Assembly: GCA_026929865.2 (NCBI GenBank)
Contig: CM049402.1
Span: forward strand, 26,419,001 to 26,483,000
Direction of reading: 5' to 3'
Length of the DNA: 64,000 nucleotides
From: Hyperoplus lanceolatus
Lineage: Eukaryota; Chordata; Actinopteri; Uranoscopiformes; Ammodytidae
Below, piece after piece: positions 59,891 through 64,000 of this stretch. Below the pieces are notes generated by a model. It searched no databases and was not told the origin of the DNA. It saw only the letters and a program-made list of their open reading frames with translations. The translations under genes and the position numbers were made by a program. Within the stretch, counting starts at the first letter, position 1. Every line of letters starts with the position of its first letter.

Positions 59891-60190
59891 TGAACATAAT
59901 TGCTTCCATCTAAAAAGTAGACCAAAGCTCAAACTGGAGGGGGATGTCTCCACTTTCCTGTTCGCTTCGAGTGAAGATGTGTGCTGCTGCATTTGAATAA
60001 GATATAGTCTGCTATTGATTTGAGAGCGAGGCCAGAGAAAGTGCATTGCAGTAATCCAGTCTGCTTGAGATGGAGGCATGCATAAGCGTGTCAGCATTCG
60101 ACAGGGCAGCGCAAGGTCTGACCTTTTGCAGTGTCTTCTGAGCTGATAAAAGCTGGATTTAGTCAAGAAGGTGACGTGTGCTGTGCAGTT
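59890..60190 (-). mobile_element. L2-like LINE reverse transcriptase fragment
   Basis: The minus strand reads TKSSFYQLR at about 60166-60140, then in a shifted frame DYCNAL followed by SNAAAHIFTRSEQ, matching the C-terminal part of L2-type LINE polymerases (K-S-x-F-x-x-L-R...S-R-L-D-Y-C-N-x-L...Q-N-S-A-A-R-(V/I)-L-T-R). The homologous part of the better copy at 23651-24892 reads SRLDYCNSLY and LQNSAARLLTG. Frameshifted and short. Confidence 0.7.
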
Positions 60191-61377
60191 GAGTTCAGAG
60201 TAAGGAAATCTCTCTTGAGTACTTTACCTGCGGTTCAGAACTAAAACACAATGACATTATACATGGTGGGCCACATTTACTAAGAAAATGATGTTGTACA
60301 CTGTGAGTTTCATTGAATTTGCATCTGCGTTTATTTAGCTACTACTAAAGTTTATTAAATCCTACAAACAGAATTGGCAGTTTGTTTGTGACTGTGTTAC
60401 TTTATGTGTGTGTCTTACAACGTTACATTCCCAGACTCCAAACGTTGCCATAACACAGCCTAAGGGTTTGGACAGGTTTTATGCACAACATACATAATAC
60501 CTTTTGTTGCGGCAACAAACAAATACTTTCCAAATGTTGCATATATATGTAGCGCAGTATCTTATTTATTATAATCAACTCCTTTTTTTAGTGTTGTTTT
60601 TCTGTTTTTTTCCTAACCCAAGAATGTGAAGTCGCTTGTGTGGCATTTTCACATAGCATGGAGGTTTTGTGTTACAAACAAACACAATGACATACAATAT
60701 GGAAAAGCCGCACGTTCTAATATATATTTCAGAGGCTTGATCGTTGTATGCCATTTTGCTAGAAGACTGCATGAATAAAGAAACACATTTTTAATTAAAT
60801 AGTATTCGAAAAAAAAAAAAAAAAAACATTTGGGACCGTTTGAGACAGGAAGGGGGTAGGAATCTGGGTCAGTGTATTGTCTCTGGTTCAGGCTGCAGCA
60901 GTGTGGGGACGGCGCGGAATACCACCAGGATCCAAAGACGAGACAGCAGGGCGTCCAGTGCCTGTGGTTATACACTCCAACACTGTGGGGGGACACAATC
61001 AGAGATGCATGCTGGGTAACAAAGACTGAAACATACAATGTTCTGTAGGGTGCATGCTAGACTGAACACGGTCACACACAGCACACAAAGGCACTCGCAT
61101 CGCAGCAGGTAGCCGGTCGCTCTTCAGATAAATAAAAACATAAAATATAGCCAAAGGCAGCGACTCTAGTTTCAAGCCTTCCATGATCAATAGAGCAAGT
61201 CAGCAAGTTGACCTAATGACCCAAAAATTAAGTCACAAGCAGGTGTCTGGCTTCACAAACCTGCATATAGTTACATCAGCTATATTTCTATAAATAAGAG
61301 ACAATGGTGTGAAAATTCAGAGTGTAGCGCAGGATGTCTCCACTGTTTGATAAAACCCAATTTGTAGTAAAAAGTAG
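60191..61377. other. Unassigned non-coding stretch
   Basis: An A-run at 60809-60826. The 129-codon minus frame at 60649-61038 has no motif, and no gene is recognised. Confidence 0.4.
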
Positions 61378-61381
61378 ATAT

Positions 61382-61725
61382 TGTGGTGGTTTTCAGTAGT
61401 CTATAATATCCAGAAGGTTGCTGACTGTGTATGTCTAAAGGTTAAGGTCCCGGGGAAGGAGTAGAGAACCTCCCTAGAAGGACGAGTATCTGTCTAATTG
61501 TAGATATAATACACTTGATACCCCCCACACATGAGAATATAAGACACTGTTCTGTAACTAGCAACTTCAGTGCCATTGCGGCCTCAGCCTGCTGCTACTG
61601 CTACCATGAAATCCTATGTCTGATGTCTGATGGAAATCTCCTGAAATAAACCTCTTTGAACCACAATGATGATTGTCCTGGCTTCACCCTTTGTCTTAGT
61701 CGCAACGGGGAATTCGGCTACCACA
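61382..61725 (+). repeat. 5' LTR
   Basis: 344 bp, TGTGGT...ACCACA. It contains GAATATAAGACACTG (TATA-like, about 61535) and AATAAACCTCTTTG (a polyadenylation-type AATAAA near 61645), the expected order of LTR promoter and RNA-end signals. Confidence 0.9.
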
Positions 61726-61727
61726 TT

Positions 61728-61745
61728 TGGCGTCACGAACAGGAT
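61728..61745 (+). other. Primer-binding site, Ser-tRNA type
   Basis: TGGCGTCACGAACAGGAT lies two bases after the LTR. From memory of vertebrate tRNAs it is complementary to the 3' end of a serine tRNA (CGA isoacceptor class). This is where the tRNA primer would start minus-strand DNA synthesis. Confidence 0.7.
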
Positions 61746-62089
61746 ATAACAGGAACATTGATGATGAGACTACCTGTACACTTCGGGACACATCTGGTGG
61801 AATGAGATCAGATGGACTGTTGCTGTTGAAAAGTGCTTGTCTGTTCCAGTATCTAAAAGTAACTGAGAACTGCGATGGGAGATAATGTGTAAACGGCTGA
61901 TAGTGCTCTGTGTAAGGTTCAAGGTCACGGCGTGAGCGTCCGGTCTGGGGACTACACAGAGGCTCCGTTATGGCCAGGTATCCACGTAGTTCCACTGTTA
62001 TAGCAAAGAACCGTGTGCACGTTTTATTGACTAAGACTTTGGGAAAAAGGCTGGACTGGATTCAAGCTTGTTGAGTCGCTCTGTGCTTT

Positions 62090-62365
62090 ATGTACGCTGA
62101 GAAAATGAGGAAAAAGATTGGAGACCAATGTCTGTCATCAAGAAAGCTGAATGCTCGGGTTACTGCCCCCGCGCTGTCGCAAGTGCATTCCGTGGTCATG
62201 GCTGATAACGGAGATGGCCACATGCATACCAACCGCATACCAGCTTGGACTTTCCTGGGCCGCTGGCCAGCAAAATTCCACGTTTGGCGGAGTCTGCCAA
62301 TTTTGAAATGGAGGAGCCATCCTCTGTGCCAAAGTTGGATGGACTACATTTCCCATGCAAGCTGA
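62090..62365 (+). CDS. Internal open frame of the LTR element (unknown, doubtful)
   Basis: A 91-codon frame in the internal region. I see no zinc knuckle, protease (D-T/S-G) or polymerase motif. A minus-strand frame overlaps it. It may be a gag remnant or chance. Confidence 0.15.
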   Translation: MYAEKMRKKIGDQCLSSRKLNARVTAPALSQVHSVVMADNGDGHMHTNRIPAWTFLGRWPAKFHVWRSLPILKWRSHPLCQSWMDYISHAS

Positions 62366-62643
62366 CCATGGCTAAAAATATCTGAACTTGAGACTCTTGA
62401 GATTCGGCTGCAGAGGGCTCTCGCACCCTATTCTCATTTTATCTTCGTTCAGTGTTTAAGCAGTTGCTTTGTTGGTCCCATTCGTATGTAGTTTGCTGCA
62501 GTAATGTGTTACACCTATGCATTGTCTTCTACATTACTCATAAAGAGTGTTTCTGTGTTTTGTTGGAGGTTTCTGTTGGGCCATTCAAATATGTTTGGTT
62601 ACATCTCGTTTTTGGTTGATGAAGTTTCATCAAAATGGAGGAA

Positions 62644-62984
62644 TGTGGTGGTTTTCAGTAGTCTATAATATCCAGAAGGTTGCTGACTGTGTATGTCTAA
62701 AGGTTAAGGTCCCGGGGAAGGAGTAGAGAACCTCCCTAGAAGGACGAGTATCTGTCTAATTGTAGATATAATACACTTGATACCCCCCACACATGAGAAT
62801 ATAAGACACTGTTCTGTAACTAGCAACTTCAGTGCCATTGCGGCCTCAGCCTGCTGCTACTGCTACCATGAAATCCTATGTCTGATGTCTGATGGAAATC
62901 TCCTGAAATAAACCTCTTTGAACCACAATGATGATTGTCCTGGCTTCACCCTTTGTCTTAGTCGCAACGGGGAATTCGGATACA
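62644..62984 (+). repeat. 3' LTR
   Basis: 341 bp, almost identical to the 5' LTR. It differs mainly at the very end (GGATACA instead of GGCTACCACA), a 3-base loss plus one substitution. Confidence 0.9.
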
Positions 62985-62988
62985 ATAT

Positions 62989-63350
62989 CATATTACTGTG
63001 TTTTCAAATCACGCCAATTAGGGTTATATCCCTTCAGGGTTTGAACCCTAAAATAAGTCTCAAGTTTAAAATGAGTATTAGTCTCATCACTGTTAAAAAT
63101 ATCAACAATTATCATGACCAGCTAAATTCATCAGTTCAAAATTAATCTCTTAATCTAGCCCACATTTTCCATAAACCCTATTGCTCCCTTCCCCTCTCTT
63201 GTGTGTTGTCTTTTCTTTAAGAACATCAACACAATTAAATAATTATTCCCTTAGCCTAGCTGAGGCAGCCAACCTTTCCGCTGACTCTTTTATTTATGGA
63301 AGTAAATGAGTGTCATCGGATTTTGAAAATAAAAAGCCATTGGATTTTAA
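62989..63350. other. Unassigned non-coding stretch
   Basis: No feature recognised between the LTR element and the terminal inverted repeat. Confidence 0.4.
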
Positions 63351-64000
63351 GCACTGAATATTTATGCATTGAAATAATGTATCTGAATGTTTTGCCACTG
63401 AATTTAACTCATTCAATTTTAAACAGCTAATTTTCACCTTTATTTTACAATGTTTTAAAATTCAAAATCAAATATTCAACGTTAAAAAATTCAACGTGCC
63501 AAATTCAACTGCAAAATCCCATGTATGAAATTCAGAGTAAAACTTTGGGGACCCAAGTAAGAGCAATCGATCATAGATGATCGATCGCGTTCAAACAAAG
63601 AGTGCCAGTGGGAATGTTAGCTTGTTGCCTTGGATACCCCTGACTGATGCAGGAAGGCAAATCAGGTTTTAGCCATGTCAAACGGCAACGCAAGTACGAT
63701 AGTGCTTGGGTGAGTACAAACATGTTTCTATATAGGGAAGAATATAATGGCTAGCATATCTAGCGATCTAGCATCTATGATCGATTGCTCTTCCTTGGGT
63801 CCCCAAAGTTTTACTCTGAATTTCATACATGGGATTTTGCAGTTGAATTTGGCACGTTGAATTTTTTAACGTTGAATATTTGATTTTGAATTTTAAAACA
63901 TTGTAAAATAAAGGTGAAAATTAGCTGTTTAAAATTGAATGAGTTAAATTCAGTGGCAAAACATTCAGATACATTATTTCAATGCATAAATATTCAGTGC
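63351..64000. mobile_element. Palindromic element with 229-bp near-perfect inverted arms (cut by window end)
   Basis: 63351-63579 and 63772-64000 are reverse complements with one difference seen (CCCAAGTAAGAG versus CCCAAGGAAGAG on the same sense). The arms are AT-rich, with repeated AAATTCA/TGAATTT units, and end inward at GCAATCGATCATAGATG. The 192-bp centre has GATCGATCGCG and no frame. The match reaches the last base of the window, so the outer right end and any target duplication are out of view. Probably a foldback MITE. Confidence 0.75.

Larger units (their letters stand above)
61382..62984 (+). mobile_element. Short non-autonomous LTR retrotransposon (TRIM-like), 1.6 kb
   Basis: Two direct LTRs (61382-61725 and 62644-62984) begin TGTGGTGGTTTTCAG. 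The 5' LTR ends ACCACA, mirroring its start. An 18-base primer-binding site follows the 5' LTR (61728-61745) and a purine tract (AAAATGGAGGAA, 62632-62643) precedes the 3' LTR. ATAT flanks both ends (61378-61381, 62985-62988), a 4-bp target duplication. The internal region is only 918 bp and has no gag or pol domain that I can recognise, so it would have needed proteins from a relative. The LTRs are almost identical, pointing to a fairly recent insertion. Confidence 0.9.

Overview
This window looks like a gene-poor stretch of a ray-finned (teleost) fish genome. The evidence is AT-rich non-coding DNA, many (CA)n/(GT)n microsatellites, and a fish-typical repeat mix: hAT, PIF/Harbinger-like and Tc1/mariner DNA transposons, L2-like LINE 3' ends, a tRNA-derived SINE and a small LTR element. 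I recognise no host protein-coding gene. Every coding trace I can name belongs to a transposable element, and all are truncated, frameshifted or interrupted.

Layout. 1-9 kb: a Tc1 remnant, a Harbinger-like element carrying an antisense Myb-like fragment, then about 6 kb of mostly unique sequence with one candidate conserved non-coding block. 9-13 kb: a SINE, microsatellites and weak relics. 13.4-21.6 kb: a dense transposon cluster. It holds a TAA-flanked element with an internal duplication, then an inverted-repeat element (14636-19724) carrying a short relative of itself (15801-16143) and a hAT (16164-19617), which in turn carries a second hAT (17963-19466). Another hAT follows (19908-21638). 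20.9-24.9 kb: a 370-bp direct repeat and two L2-like LINE 3' ends, one with a long reverse-transcriptase reading frame. 27.8-44.5 kb: a hAT (27793-44527, perfect 8-bp target duplication) split by a 15.1-kb element (28376-43460) with inverted terminal arms of about 1.75 kb. That element's interior is filled with smaller transposons. 45-57 kb: four more hAT-type elements with 8-bp target duplications and a 138-bp TG repeat. 59-64 kb: a LINE fragment, a 1.6-kb non-autonomous LTR element with a Ser-tRNA-type primer-binding site, and a nearly perfect 229-bp inverted repeat running off the window end.

The most unusual object is the 15.1-kb element. Its termini (CAAC...GTTG), its 7-bp target duplication and its subterminal sequence modules are shared with 14636-19724. 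A third, short element (15801-16143) shares the terminal sequence and a 7-bp imperfect duplication. Together they suggest one transposon family with very long inverted repeats and no recognised transposase in this window. The superfamily is unresolved. All boundaries, repeat arms and target duplications were found by eye; no database search was possible.
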